From Ventricola sp017626895 (GTDB taxonomy: Bacteria > Bacillota > Clostridia > Christensenellales > Aristaeellaceae): a stretch of DNA of 23,839 nt. Positions within the stretch are counted from its first letter, which is position 1. Each line of letters starts with the position of its first letter. The stretch lies in contig JAGAHV010000328.1 in the NCBI GenBank assembly GCA_017626895.1, forward strand, positions 1 to 23,839. Reading direction: 5' to 3'. Positions 1 through 8,516 of the stretch are shown piece by piece. The notes below the pieces were generated by a model. That model ran no database searches. It saw only the letters and a program-made list of their open reading frames with translations, and had not been told where the DNA came from. Both the position numbers and the translations under genes were made by a program.

Positions 1-236
1 ATTTCCACATCCGACACCCGCATCCACGGTCTGCTATCGGCCAGACGATGAAGGAAGCCCAGCCGCTGTTCATCTGAGATCGCGAAACTTTTTTTCTGAC
101 TGTCCCGAATATAGGACTGTTTGGACGGAACAAATGTCACATATTCGCTCCCGGTCTGTTCAAGCGCCATCTTGGCCAGACGGGTATGTGCAACCGTCGG
201 CGGATTAAACGCGCCCGCAAAAACCAATCCACTCAT
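1..236 (-). CDS. nadD: Nicotinate-nucleotide adenylyltransferase-like protein, N-terminal part (cut by window edge)
   Basis: The reverse strand from 236 encodes about 78 residues starting MSGLVFAGAFNPPTVAHTRL and runs off the window. The GAFNPP segment followed by a T-x-x-H motif fits the nucleotide-binding loop of the NadD/CoaD nucleotidyltransferase superfamily. NadD would transfer AMP from ATP to nicotinate mononucleotide to give deamido-NAD. The usual (H/T)xGH motif reads TVAH here, so Gly is replaced by Ala. The start is supported by a purine-rich GGGGGA about 5 bases upstream. It lies 40 bases after nadE and two genes after nicotinate phosphoribosyltransferase, which strongly suggests an NAD role. 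Only the N-terminus is visible, so another nucleotidyltransferase of the same fold is possible. Confidence 0.75.
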   Translation of the reverse strand, partial: MSGLVFAGAFNPPTVAHTRLAKMALEQTGSEYVTFVPSKQSYIRDSQKKSFAISDEQRLGFLHRLADSRPWMRVSDVE

Positions 237-255
237 CTTTATCCCCCAGGCATTT

Positions 256-270
256 GACCGGAACCCGGTC
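256..270 (-). other. Small hairpin in the nadE-nadD gap
   Basis: GACCGG and CCGGTC form a perfect 6-bp stem with a 3-base loop, between the nadE stop and the GGGGGA ribosome site of nadD. No T-tract follows, so it is not a typical terminator. It might modulate nadD translation or mRNA stability; that is inference. Confidence 0.35.
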
Positions 271-276
271 CCGGCC

Positions 277-1029
277 TTATTCAAACGGATTCAGAATCGG
301 CGGCATCATCTGCTTATGGCGGCTTCTGCGCTCCATTCCTGCGATCTTTTCATCGACATCCGGTTTTCCGCAGCTTCCCTCCCGGATATAGCGATGAATA
401 TCCTGGTAGGAAATGCCCATCTTTTCCTCATCGCTCATCCCGGAAAGCCCGTCCGTCGGCGTTTTTTTGACCAGTCCTGCCGGCAGTTCCGGCATGGTCA
501 GGCCGACTTCCACCACCTCAACGCTGGTCAGAAGGCCCAGAACACCGAAGTCACAGGACGTATCGCCGTCTTTGGTACAGTATCCGACCGTTCTCTCGGA
601 AAGATTTCCGGTTCCCGCCAGCCGTCCTCCGACCGCCTGCGTCACATACCTGAGCATGGTCATCCGGAGTCTCGGCCCCACATTGATATCGCTTTCCCTT
701 GAAAAAGGAACCGAAAACTCCCCTTCATTCTGCGAAAGAGTTTCCTCTTTCAGCGAGGCATGCATGTTCCCGATGTTCATGATCTTATGCGGAATCTGAA
801 GCGCCCGGCAGACCGCTTTGCTGTCCTCAAGATCTGCCTGCGTTCCATCCGGCAGCATGACGCCAAACACATTTTCCGCGCCCAGCGCTCTTGCACAGAG
901 GGCCGCTGTCACCGTCGAGTCCTTCCCTCCTGACATTCCAATCACGACCCGCTTAAATCCCTGCTCGTGTGCGATCTTCCTGATCTGCTCCACCAGCCGG
1001 TCACGAACAGCCACAGCATCAAAACTCAT
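277..1029 (-). CDS. nadE: NH3-dependent NAD+ synthetase
   Basis: This 250-residue protein would convert deamido-NAD to NAD+ using ATP and ammonia, the last step of NAD synthesis, in the cytosol. The ATP-pyrophosphatase P-loop SGGKDS is at residues 33-38. A GTGNLSERTVGYCTKDGD block at 139-156 and PTDGL at 191-195 match conserved NadE regions. There is no N-terminal nitrilase/glutaminase domain and the length fits the short ammonia-dependent class, so free ammonia is the expected nitrogen source. The ATG overlaps the TGA of the upstream phosphoribosyltransferase gene in an ATGA arrangement, indicating translational coupling. A nadD-like gene follows 40 bases later. Together the three genes cover nicotinate to NAD. 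Confidence 0.95.
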   Translation of the reverse strand: MSFDAVAVRDRLVEQIRKIAHEQGFKRVVIGMSGGKDSTVTAALCARALGAENVFGVMLPDGTQADLEDSKAVCRALQIPHKIMNIGNMHASLKEETLSQNEGEFSVPFSRESDINVGPRLRMTMLRYVTQAVGGRLAGTGNLSERTVGYCTKDGDTSCDFGVLGLLTSVEVVEVGLTMPELPAGLVKKTPTDGLSGMSDEEKMGISYQDIHRYIREGSCGKPDVDEKIAGMERRSRHKQMMPPILNPFE

Positions 1030-2483
1030 TCCGGCAACCTCCCGTTATGGCTCAGCATCTGCATCTTCATTTCATAGTATTCCGGACTCATATCCAGATA
1101 ATGCGGATGCGGATTTTCAAACCGCTGCTCTTCCGGCCAGATCTCATGGCTCAGCTGATGCTTTACATACTCCGCAATCTCCATGACAGAACCGGACTCA
1201 GCACATTTCTCGCCGTTTCTGACCACCTGTTCCTGAAGGGGTTTGGCCGTACAGTTCTCAAAGAACAGAAGCTTCCACGGCCGCTCCGGATCGACGAAGC
1301 GATACTTTCCGGTTACATCGACCGGTTCTCCGGCTTTGGTTAGCAGATCGGCGACGGCCATTCCGTTTTTATCATAGATCCGATAGACGCTTTTCAGTCC
1401 CGGATTGGTCGTCTTCTCAACGGTATCCGAGATCTTAATGCGCGGTTTCCATTTGCCCCCGTCATTGACGGCACACAGTTTATACACGCCGCCAAATACC
1501 GGTTCAGACTTTGCCGTGATCATCCGCTCACCGACGCCAAAGGCATCCACACAGCCGCCCTGTGCCAGGATCGAGCGAATGGTCACCTCATCCAGACTGT
1601 TGGAAATCACAATCTTGGCATCCGTAAATCCGGCCTCATCCAGCATTGCCCGGGATTTTTTGGTCAGATAGGCAAGGTCACCGCTGTCAATGCGGATTCC
1701 AAAACGGCTCAGGGGCTTCCCGGCATCCCGGAATTCACTGAAAACCTTTATGGCATTGGGCACGCCGGATTCGACGACATCGTAGGTATCCACCAGCAGC
1801 GTACAGTTGTCCGGATACCGTTCGGCAAAGGTCCGGAATGCACTGAGTTCATCATCGAACATCATCACCCAGCTGTGCGCCATCGTCCCGCTGACCGGGA
1901 TTCCGAACTTTTCGCCGGCCAGCACCGTGGCGGTAGAGGATACGCCGCCAATGGCACATGCTCTTGCGCCATAGACCGCCGCATCATTGCCGTGGGCGCG
2001 CCGTGCGCCAAAGTCAGAAACCGGCCTCCCCTTAGCGGCCCGGACAATCCGCCTTGCCTTGGTGGCAATCAGGCTCTGGTGATTGAACTGTGCCAGAATC
2101 TCCGTTTCAACGATCTGCGCTTCCACAATATCCGCAACAACGGTCAGAACCGGCTCATTGGGATAGATGATCGTTCCCTCGGGAAAGGCATAGACATCCC
2201 CATGGAAACGAAAGGTCTTCAGATACTCAAGAAAACGCTCATCATACAGATTCAGGCTGCGGATATAGTCGACATCCTCGTCGGAAAAGTGCATGCTGGT
2301 GATATAGGATACAATCTGTTCAAGACCGGCAAAAACCGCAAATCCGCCGCCATCCGGATTGCGCCGATAGAATACATCAAACGCCACCCGTGTGTTCTTC
2401 ATCTCATCATTCAGAAAATAACCGTTAGCCATCGTCAGTTCATACAGATCCATCATCATGGCCGGATTATTTGCTTTATTCAT
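1026..2483 (-). CDS. pncB: Nicotinate phosphoribosyltransferase
   Basis: This 485-residue protein would join nicotinate to PRPP to give nicotinate mononucleotide, the entry step of Preiss-Handler salvage. An N-terminal DLYELTMANGYF segment (residues 12-23), SDFGARRAHG (156-165) and GTMAHSWVM (199-207, with His203 at the expected phosphorylated-histidine position) are characteristic of the NAPRTase family. A DSGDLAYL segment follows in the phosphate-binding barrel. I chose ATG at 2483 because AAGGAG lies 7 bases upstream and homology begins there; a longer frame to 2591 would overlap the preceding SpoIID gene. The gap to SpoIID is 22 bases and the stop overlaps nadE, so these are probably one transcript. 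The C-terminal tail, with several Cys and Glu-rich stretches, fits the longer bacterial NAPRT type. Confidence 0.95.
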   Translation of the reverse strand: MNKANNPAMMMDLYELTMANGYFLNDEMKNTRVAFDVFYRRNPDGGGFAVFAGLEQIVSYITSMHFSDEDVDYIRSLNLYDERFLEYLKTFRFHGDVYAFPEGTIIYPNEPVLTVVADIVEAQIVETEILAQFNHQSLIATKARRIVRAAKGRPVSDFGARRAHGNDAAVYGARACAIGGVSSTATVLAGEKFGIPVSGTMAHSWVMMFDDELSAFRTFAERYPDNCTLLVDTYDVVESGVPNAIKVFSEFRDAGKPLSRFGIRIDSGDLAYLTKKSRAMLDEAGFTDAKIVISNSLDEVTIRSILAQGGCVDAFGVGERMITAKSEPVFGGVYKLCAVNDGGKWKPRIKISDTVEKTTNPGLKSVYRIYDKNGMAVADLLTKAGEPVDVTGKYRFVDPERPWKLLFFENCTAKPLQEQVVRNGEKCAESGSVMEIAEYVKHQLSHEIWPEEQRFENPHPHYLDMSPEYYEMKMQMLSHNGRLPE

Positions 2484-2505
2484 ACCCTTTCTCCTTGTAA
2501 ATCCC

Positions 2506-4248
2506 TCAGTGTACTGCCTGCAGGAACTCTGTCCGTACATATCCCTCAATGACATCCGTATGAACCTTCGCCCAGCCATCTGCCGTTTCACTCTCGACCA
2601 TCAGTCTCTGATACTTATAAAGACGGCGGCGAACCTCTCCCGAATATGACGGCGCATCCCGAAGGTTCAGTGAAGAGTCCTCGTCGATATTGGTCACCTC
2701 TGCCACATACCAGCCCTTTTGTGTTTTCGTCTCCGTCAGCGGCATCAGCGTGGGCCGCGGTGTCGGGCTGGGACGGGGTGTCGGCTGAACCGCCATGAAC
2801 GCATGCTCCATTTCTCTTGCTTCAGGCGTATAATCAAGTTTGGTCAGCGTCAGTCCGGGATAGTAGAAGGAAAGAATATCCTGATAGTTTTTCCCCGAGT
2901 GCCGTGCCATCTGTTCCGCGCCTCGCTGGCTCATTCCTGCGCCATGCCCGAAACGGCGGGTCTCAAACGCAAACCCTTCGTCGACCTGATACAGGTTCAG
3001 CACTTCGTTCTCCGTGGCATTGATGGACAATCCCATTCCCCGTTCAAGAGCGCCGAAAAAGGGCACGCTGAGTGACAGTTCATCCGCTGCCTTTTCATAA
3101 TCCGAAAAGACATACTGCGTTTCTGTCCGGACCGGCTCCTCCTGCGGGGATTCACCCGCGGCATCCGGCGCCGGGGTCGGGACCATGTTCGTCGGTTCAA
3201 TTGTCACCACGGGCACTTCTTTTTTCTCAAGGACTTTCCGGATGGAATATCTGACCGCAAAATTCACATTCTTGATGATTTTGGAGTCCGCAAACATGGG
3301 TTCACCAAGAGTCACCTTCGTAATCTCATCGACCCTGATCTGCTCCGGAATCACCTCTGCCGAGGGCTTTGAAAGCGCACCGGCAGCAGCGGTCTGCAAG
3401 ACCGTCCGAATCTCCGTATTCAGCCCGTCCTCGCCGGGAACAGCAGGCAAAATATACCGCCTCACCGGGCTGCTGGTATTTCTCAGGTCATACGGGTCCT
3501 CATGCGCCGGCATATACGTGTACGCCTCCGGATCCTCCACCGGCCATACATTCTGACCGTCTTCGATCCATCCGCCATTGCTGGCTGTGTAATAGCATAC
3601 CGCCGGCTTTCCGTCTCTGACGGCAATCATCCCTTCTGTCTCTTTGACCGCCCGGTCCGAAAGCGGACTTAACGCCGATCTTCCCCTGAATACCTGATCA
3701 TTGGTGGTATCATCGACATCATAATCCACATTTTTCCCGGCTCTGGCCAGTGCGTATGTCCGGGCCGCGACCGCCTGTGCCTTAAGGGCTTCAAGCGGGA
3801 ACGAATCCCCCAGTTCATACGGCACCACACCCCGGACATATTCCTCGATATTGATGCTCAGCACCGGACGGATCCGGCCATCCTGGATGGTCAGCGTCAG
3901 ATCGCCTGCATACTGGTTGGTTCCGCCGGCCAGAAGGAGATAGCTGTCCTCTCCAGTCTCTGTACGCAGAAAGGTCACGCGCTCGCCCGCATTCAGGGTA
4001 AAGTCGCGTCCGTACAGATAGATATTCCCCTCCTGAACGGCCGCCATCAGGTGGGTCCCGCTGGCAAACCACATGGCCCCGTCCCCGGCCGTAAAGGCGC
4101 CGTTCATGTCGATTTCAAGGGGATAATCTGAAACAATCCGTCTCAGATAAACCTGAACATTTCCTGTCTTCGCATCCGTTAATCCGATTGCCGGAAGAAT
4201 CAGGATCAGCAGCACCGTCAGGATGACTGCCCGAATGGATCTGTCCAT
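2506..4248 (-). CDS. SpoIID/LytB-domain exported protein with C-terminal SH3-like domain
   Basis: This 580-residue protein starts with a hydrophobic signal or anchor (about residues 5-24). The SpoIID core follows: EEYVRGVVPYEL then ALKAQAVAARTYAL (about 135-167), CYYTASNGG (218-226) and GHGAGMSQRGAEQMA (434-448). SpoIID proteins are lytic transglycosylases acting on denuded glycan during engulfment in spore formers; LytB relatives modify wall enzymes. Here the core is split by about 200 residues containing a P/T/E-rich stretch. A second PTPRPSPTPRPT linker (489-500) leads to an SH3-like repeat (about 513-577) that could bind wall. That is much longer than the classical SpoIID of about 340 residues, so I do not assign the symbol. 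ATG at 4248 has AGGAG 8 bases upstream. The likely site of action is outside the membrane on peptidoglycan. Confidence 0.85.
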   Translation of the reverse strand: MDRSIRAVILTVLLILILPAIGLTDAKTGNVQVYLRRIVSDYPLEIDMNGAFTAGDGAMWFASGTHLMAAVQEGNIYLYGRDFTLNAGERVTFLRTETGEDSYLLLAGGTNQYAGDLTLTIQDGRIRPVLSINIEEYVRGVVPYELGDSFPLEALKAQAVAARTYALARAGKNVDYDVDDTTNDQVFRGRSALSPLSDRAVKETEGMIAVRDGKPAVCYYTASNGGWIEDGQNVWPVEDPEAYTYMPAHEDPYDLRNTSSPVRRYILPAVPGEDGLNTEIRTVLQTAAAGALSKPSAEVIPEQIRVDEITKVTLGEPMFADSKIIKNVNFAVRYSIRKVLEKKEVPVVTIEPTNMVPTPAPDAAGESPQEEPVRTETQYVFSDYEKAADELSLSVPFFGALERGMGLSINATENEVLNLYQVDEGFAFETRRFGHGAGMSQRGAEQMARHSGKNYQDILSFYYPGLTLTKLDYTPEAREMEHAFMAVQPTPRPSPTPRPTLMPLTETKTQKGWYVAEVTNIDEDSSLNLRDAPSYSGEVRRRLYKYQRLMVESETADGWAKVHTDVIEGYVRTEFLQAVH

Positions 4249-4363
4249 GTACCTTTCTCCTCTCACGCGTTGCCCGGTCACTGCTCTTTCGAGCCGTGCC
4301 GTTCATCATCTGTTTCAAACCGACGGAGGATGCCAAAAGTGCCCGTTTCCGAATGCGTTCCGC

Positions 4364-5074
4364 TCAGATCGTCCCGGCACATTTGACAAAGTAATTGAAC
4401 AAGGCCTGTGCCCCTTCGGATTTGTATGCAAAGTGTTCCGGATGGAACTGCACGCCAAAGATCCGTTCATCCTCCGCCGAATGAACTGCTTCGATAATCC
4501 CCTCCGGAGAGGTGGCATCCACCACAAGGGAGGGCGCTGGCCGGCAAATGGCCTGATGATGGGTTGAATTCACCATAAAGCGATCCGTTCCAAGGATTTT
4601 CCGCAGCAGACTTCCGTCCCTGACCTCAATCTCGTGGGTCGGTTCATCATAGGGCGGCTGCTGCATATGCTGTTCCTTCACCCCGGTCTGTACGGGAATA
4701 TCCTGGTACAGTGTCCCGCCCAGGGCCACATTCAGCACCTGAATGCCCCGGCACACACCGAATATCGGAACTTCTCCGATGGCCAGCACATTTTCCGTCA
4801 GTTTCAGTTCAAACGCATCACGAAGCGGATCCGGTTCACCGCACTGCTCAATCTGTTTTTCCCCGTACCTTGCCGGATCGACATCTCCGCCGCCCGCGAG
4901 AAACAGGCCGTCCAGTCTTGAGGCCATATCCATAATCGCATCCGGATCTGTCGTCATGGGAAGCAGCACCGGAAGTCCTCCGGCTCTCAGAATCGAATCC
5001 ATGTAATTTGCACGGACAAAATAGGTTTTCTTTTCCGTATCATGTGAGGCACATACCCCAATCAGCGGCACCAT
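4364..5074 (-). CDS. Gamma-glutamyl-gamma-aminobutyrate hydrolase family protein (peptidase C26)
   Basis: This 236-residue protein has a class I glutamine amidotransferase fold. The nucleophile elbow FGVCRGIQ gives Cys108, and QFHPEH gives His211 and Glu213 of the catalytic triad. The GGGDVDP block (61-67) is typical of the PuuD-like branch that cleaves gamma-glutamyl bonds, for example gamma-glutamyl-GABA in putrescine breakdown. No other putrescine genes are near, so the substrate is unknown and another gamma-glutamyl amide is possible. The start is supported by AGAGGAGT 7 bases upstream. About 115 bases separate it from SpoIID, without a clear terminator, so readthrough is possible. Length and motif spacing look complete. 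Confidence 0.9.
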   Translation of the reverse strand: MVPLIGVCASHDTEKKTYFVRANYMDSILRAGGLPVLLPMTTDPDAIMDMASRLDGLFLAGGGDVDPARYGEKQIEQCGEPDPLRDAFELKLTENVLAIGEVPIFGVCRGIQVLNVALGGTLYQDIPVQTGVKEQHMQQPPYDEPTHEIEVRDGSLLRKILGTDRFMVNSTHHQAICRPAPSLVVDATSPEGIIEAVHSAEDERIFGVQFHPEHFAYKSEGAQALFNYFVKCAGTI

Positions 5075-5238
5075 TTCAAATACTCCTCTTCATCAGCCGC
5101 CCGGTCTGCCCGCGCGGCCGCATTTTACGTACTCAACCCTGACAACCGACACAATTGGCCGGTCATTTTTCTTTATCAGGCACAGGCCCGGCAGACTGCC
5201 CGCAGGCCATTCAGTCCGGCTACAGAGCATTCATCCGG
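5075..5238 (-). other. Intergenic gap between aroE and the C26 peptidase gene
   Basis: These 164 bases hold GC-rich short inverted segments (for example GGCC-GGGCAGTCTGCC-GGGCC) without a T-tract, so no convincing terminator. A TAAAAT hexamer occurs near 5120-5130, but no good -35 box lies 16-18 bases upstream of it. The ribosome site of the C26 gene is at the left end. Whether transcription restarts here is unresolved. Confidence 0.4.
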
Positions 5239-6102
5239 TCAAAGCTGACACAGAAGGCTCTGATAAATCTCCCTCAGAACCGATTTCTCCGGCACCCGGC
5301 CGGGATTCCAGAACCGCTCTGCTTCGACTGCCTGATAATACAGCATGCCGAATCCTTCAACGGCCGGGATTCCGCATTCTCCTGCCATCTGAAGGAGCCG
5401 CGTGACTCTGGGATTATAAACTGCATCAAAGACTGCCCCGCAACGTTCCAGTACCTGTCTGTCAACCGGTGATCTTTCCGTGTCAGGATACATGCCCACC
5501 GGCGTACAGTTGATCACCAGATCAAACGATCCCTTGATTCCATTCAGGATGGTATAGTCAATCCGGCCGGCCGCATCCGGAAATTCGCGTAAAAAGCTGC
5601 GGACCAGCAGTGGTCCTTTTTCAGGGCTCCGAAGCGCAAACATGACCTTTCCGCCGCGTTCCAGAATCTCATACCCGGCAACCCGGGCGGCGCCTCCGCC
5701 GCCCAGGATCAGGGCAGATATGCCGTCTACACCGATTCCTTTTTCCATGATCGCCCGCATCATGCCAAGGCCATCCGTAATGTGGCCGATCAGGCGGCCA
5801 TCACGGATTTCCACCGTATTGACCGCCAGCATGGCCTCTGCCCGGGCATCCAGCTCGTCAAGGAACGGAAGAATCCGTTCCTTGTACGGAATCGTGACAT
5901 TAAACCCGGAAAAGGAATAGCGAAGGACATCGACAACAGAGGCAAGATGTTCGCGGTCTATGGTTACCGGAAGATAGACCGCGTCCATCCCTGCTGCCTT
6001 AAAAAGCGTATTGTGAATATAGGGTGACCAGGTATGACCCAGACGCTCCCCCAGCACCGCATAGCGCTCTGTCTGAGGCCCGATTGTTCTGACAATTTCC
6101 AT
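5239..6102 (-). CDS. aroE: Shikimate dehydrogenase
   Basis: This 287-residue protein would reduce 3-dehydroshikimate to shikimate with NADPH in the chorismate pathway. The N-terminal substrate site shows GHTWSPYIHN (22-31), NVTIPYK with the catalytic Lys74, Asn95 in AVNTVEIRDG, and TDG with the catalytic Asp110. The NADP-binding Rossmann loop is GGGGAAR (134-140). Two conserved spots differ from the common form: the first serine of SxSP is Thr24, and the Asn of the usual NTD is Ile. Catalytic Lys and Asp are kept, so activity is likely, but a related quinate/shikimate specificity cannot be excluded. It begins only 5 bases after the pheT stop with no obvious ribosome site, implying coupling to pheT and shared Phe T-box control. 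Confidence 0.9.
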   Translation of the reverse strand: MEIVRTIGPQTERYAVLGERLGHTWSPYIHNTLFKAAGMDAVYLPVTIDREHLASVVDVLRYSFSGFNVTIPYKERILPFLDELDARAEAMLAVNTVEIRDGRLIGHITDGLGMMRAIMEKGIGVDGISALILGGGGAARVAGYEILERGGKVMFALRSPEKGPLLVRSFLREFPDAAGRIDYTILNGIKGSFDLVINCTPVGMYPDTERSPVDRQVLERCGAVFDAVYNPRVTRLLQMAGECGIPAVEGFGMLYYQAVEAERFWNPGRVPEKSVLREIYQSLLCQL

Positions 6103-6107
6103 GGGAA

Positions 6108-8501
6108 TTACAGTCGCAGAACCGCATTGCAGTTGGTCTTGCAGGCATCCATGATCGTCTGCATGACCGGATTGACATCCTCATCCGAGAGCGTTCTCTC
6201 CGGATTTCTGAACTGCAGCGAGAAGGCAACCGATTTTGTTCCGGGCATCATCGGCGCTCCGCGATAGATATCAAAGACTTTCACATCGGACAGAATCGGC
6301 TTGCCTACCTTCCTGATCACCTCAAGAACGGTGCCCACCATCGTCTTCTCCGACATGACCAGCGCCAGATCGCGTGTCACGGCCGGGAATTTCGGAAGCG
6401 GTTTTACATGCGAGACCTCTTTCTGGAGCGCGCATACCATTCTCAGACTGACCTCTGCCACCACCGTTCTTTTCGTGATCTCAAAGGCCTTCATGACATC
6501 GGGATGCAGTTCGCCGATGACGGCAATCCGCTCTCCGCCGGCATTCAGGAATGCCGTGCGTCCCGGATGCAGATAGTTTTCTTTTCCGCGGACAATCTCC
6601 GTCTCAATGCCAAAGGCCCCCAACAGATCCTGCACCGTATCACGAACGAGGAAGAAATCCACGCCCTCGCCATACGCACCGATGGCCAGCGTCTGAATCT
6701 CCTGCGGCAGTTCCCCGGCCTTCCGGTTGTACTCATCAAAGACCGGTGCCATTTCGTAAAGCATTGCCCGGTCATTGTTCCGGCTCTGATTCAGTGAAAC
6801 CGTTCCGAGCATGCTGGGAATCAGCGTCGTCCGCATGACGCTGGTATCCTCGCCCAGCGGATTGCGAAGGGTCATCAGGGTGCGGCGCGGATCATTGCTG
6901 TCAAGATTCAGCTTATCAATGCTCTTCGGGCTGATGAAAGAGAAATTCCGGATCTCATAGAAGCCCTTTGAGGCCAGGAATCTTCCCACCCGGTCCGTGA
7001 TGCGCATATTGGCATTTCTTGAACCCGGCGCCGTCTCACCGCGAAGCAGCGTCGAACCGATATACTCATATCCGTGGATCCGAAGGACTTCCTCCGAGAG
7101 GTCCGCCTCATTCTCCACATCCTCCCGGTAAACCGGAGGAAGGACGCGCAGGACATCACCGTTCAGTTCAACCTGCATATCCAGGCGGGTCAGAATGTCC
7201 TTCATTTCATCGCCCGGAATATCCATGCCGATTTTCCGGTTGATCCGCTCAACCGACGCCTCAATCCAGGTCTGCGGCCTCGGATTCGGATAGCAGTCAT
7301 AGACATCCTCGATGATCTCGCCGGCGCAAAGCTGATCCACCAGCTGACAGGCGCGATCCGCTGCCTCACGGCAGGTGGCCGCGCAGACACCGCGCTCAAA
7401 ACGGCCGGATGCCTCTGTCCGGAGGCCAAGTGCCCGGGTGGTCAGCCGGATGCTGGCCCTGTCAAATGCAGCCGCCTCAAACAGAACGGTATGCGTCTCC
7501 TCGGTGATTTCAGACTCCTCACCGCCCATGACGCCGGCAATGCCGGTTGCATTGGTCTCATCCGCAATCATCAGCATATCCGGTGACAGTGCCCGCTCTT
7601 TTCCGTCCAGCGTGGTGATTGTCTCATCCGGGAATGCCCGGCGGACAATTATGTGTCCGTTTTTGACCTTGTCAAGGTCAAAGGCATGCATGGGATGTCC
7701 GGTCTCAAGCATGACATAATTGGTGATGTCCACAATGTTATTGATGGACCGTACGCCGGCACCAAACAGGGCCTTGCGCAGCCACATGGGCGACGGGCCG
7801 ATTTTCACATTGCGCACAATGCGTCCCACATACCGGGGGCAGAGGTCCGTGTCCTTTACCTCGATATTGACATAGTCACTCATCTTTCCCGGAACGGTCT
7901 TAAAGGTAATGTCCGGCTTATTGAACGATGTCCCCACCGTTACGGCAGCCTCTCTGGCCACGCCCCACACAGACAAACAGTCCGGCCGGTTAGCCAGAAT
8001 TTCAAAGTCGATGATCTGGTCATCAATTCCGAGAATGCTGCGCACATCGGTCCCGGGCGCATATTCCTCATGGAACACAAGGAGTCCCTTGTCGCCCACG
8101 GAGGGATACAGGTACTCAGGAACGCCCAGTTCGGGACCTGAGCAGCACATGCCATCTGACTCCACGCCGCGCAGTTTTCCCTTTTTAATCCTGACGCCGC
8201 CGGGCAGCTCAGCACCCACCAGTGCCACCGGCACCTCGTCCCCTTCATGAACATTCGGCGCGCCGGTCACGATCTGCACCGGTTCGCCCTGTCCCACATC
8301 CACCTGACAGATGACCATATGATCTGAATTGGCGTGCGGGACAACCGACAGAATCTTTCCGACAACCACGTTGCTGACTTCTTTTGTCTGGTCCTCAACC
8401 CCTTCAACGCCGGTTCCGTGCATAATCATGGCATCCTGAAATGCCTGTGCATCCATGGGAATCGCCGTATAGGATTTGATCCATTGCATTGGTACTTTCA
8501 T
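6108..8501 (-). CDS. pheT: Phenylalanyl-tRNA synthetase beta subunit
   Basis: This 797-residue subunit pairs with PheS in an alpha2-beta2 enzyme that charges tRNA-Phe. The layout is normal for the long bacterial form. An EMAP-II-like tRNA-binding domain lies near the N-terminus (about 40-150, including VGKILSVVPHANSDH). Next come B3/4 editing and B5 domains, a catalytic-like core, and a C-terminal FDX-ACB anticodon-binding domain (about the last 95 residues, starting near KFPAVTRDLALV). ATG at 8501 has GGAGG 8 bases upstream, and the protein then begins MKVPMQWIKSY as in homologues; an upstream in-frame TTG is unlikely. The gene follows pheS by 15 bases and is downstream of the T-box. Confidence 0.97.
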   Translation of the reverse strand: MKVPMQWIKSYTAIPMDAQAFQDAMIMHGTGVEGVEDQTKEVSNVVVGKILSVVPHANSDHMVICQVDVGQGEPVQIVTGAPNVHEGDEVPVALVGAELPGGVRIKKGKLRGVESDGMCCSGPELGVPEYLYPSVGDKGLLVFHEEYAPGTDVRSILGIDDQIIDFEILANRPDCLSVWGVAREAAVTVGTSFNKPDITFKTVPGKMSDYVNIEVKDTDLCPRYVGRIVRNVKIGPSPMWLRKALFGAGVRSINNIVDITNYVMLETGHPMHAFDLDKVKNGHIIVRRAFPDETITTLDGKERALSPDMLMIADETNATGIAGVMGGEESEITEETHTVLFEAAAFDRASIRLTTRALGLRTEASGRFERGVCAATCREAADRACQLVDQLCAGEIIEDVYDCYPNPRPQTWIEASVERINRKIGMDIPGDEMKDILTRLDMQVELNGDVLRVLPPVYREDVENEADLSEEVLRIHGYEYIGSTLLRGETAPGSRNANMRITDRVGRFLASKGFYEIRNFSFISPKSIDKLNLDSNDPRRTLMTLRNPLGEDTSVMRTTLIPSMLGTVSLNQSRNNDRAMLYEMAPVFDEYNRKAGELPQEIQTLAIGAYGEGVDFFLVRDTVQDLLGAFGIETEIVRGKENYLHPGRTAFLNAGGERIAVIGELHPDVMKAFEITKRTVVAEVSLRMVCALQKEVSHVKPLPKFPAVTRDLALVMSEKTMVGTVLEVIRKVGKPILSDVKVFDIYRGAPMMPGTKSVAFSLQFRNPERTLSDEDVNPVMQTIMDACKTNCNAVLRL

Positions 8502-8516
8502 TTCTTCATCCTCCAA

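Noticed and set aside
265..276. Possible terminator between nadE and nadD
   Set aside because: A 6-bp hairpin is present nearby, but no T-tract follows and the nadD ribosome site is immediately downstream.
5110..5140. Promoter for the C26 gene from TAAAAT with an upstream TTGTCA
   Set aside because: The spacing between the two boxes is only about 12 bases, too short for a SigA promoter.
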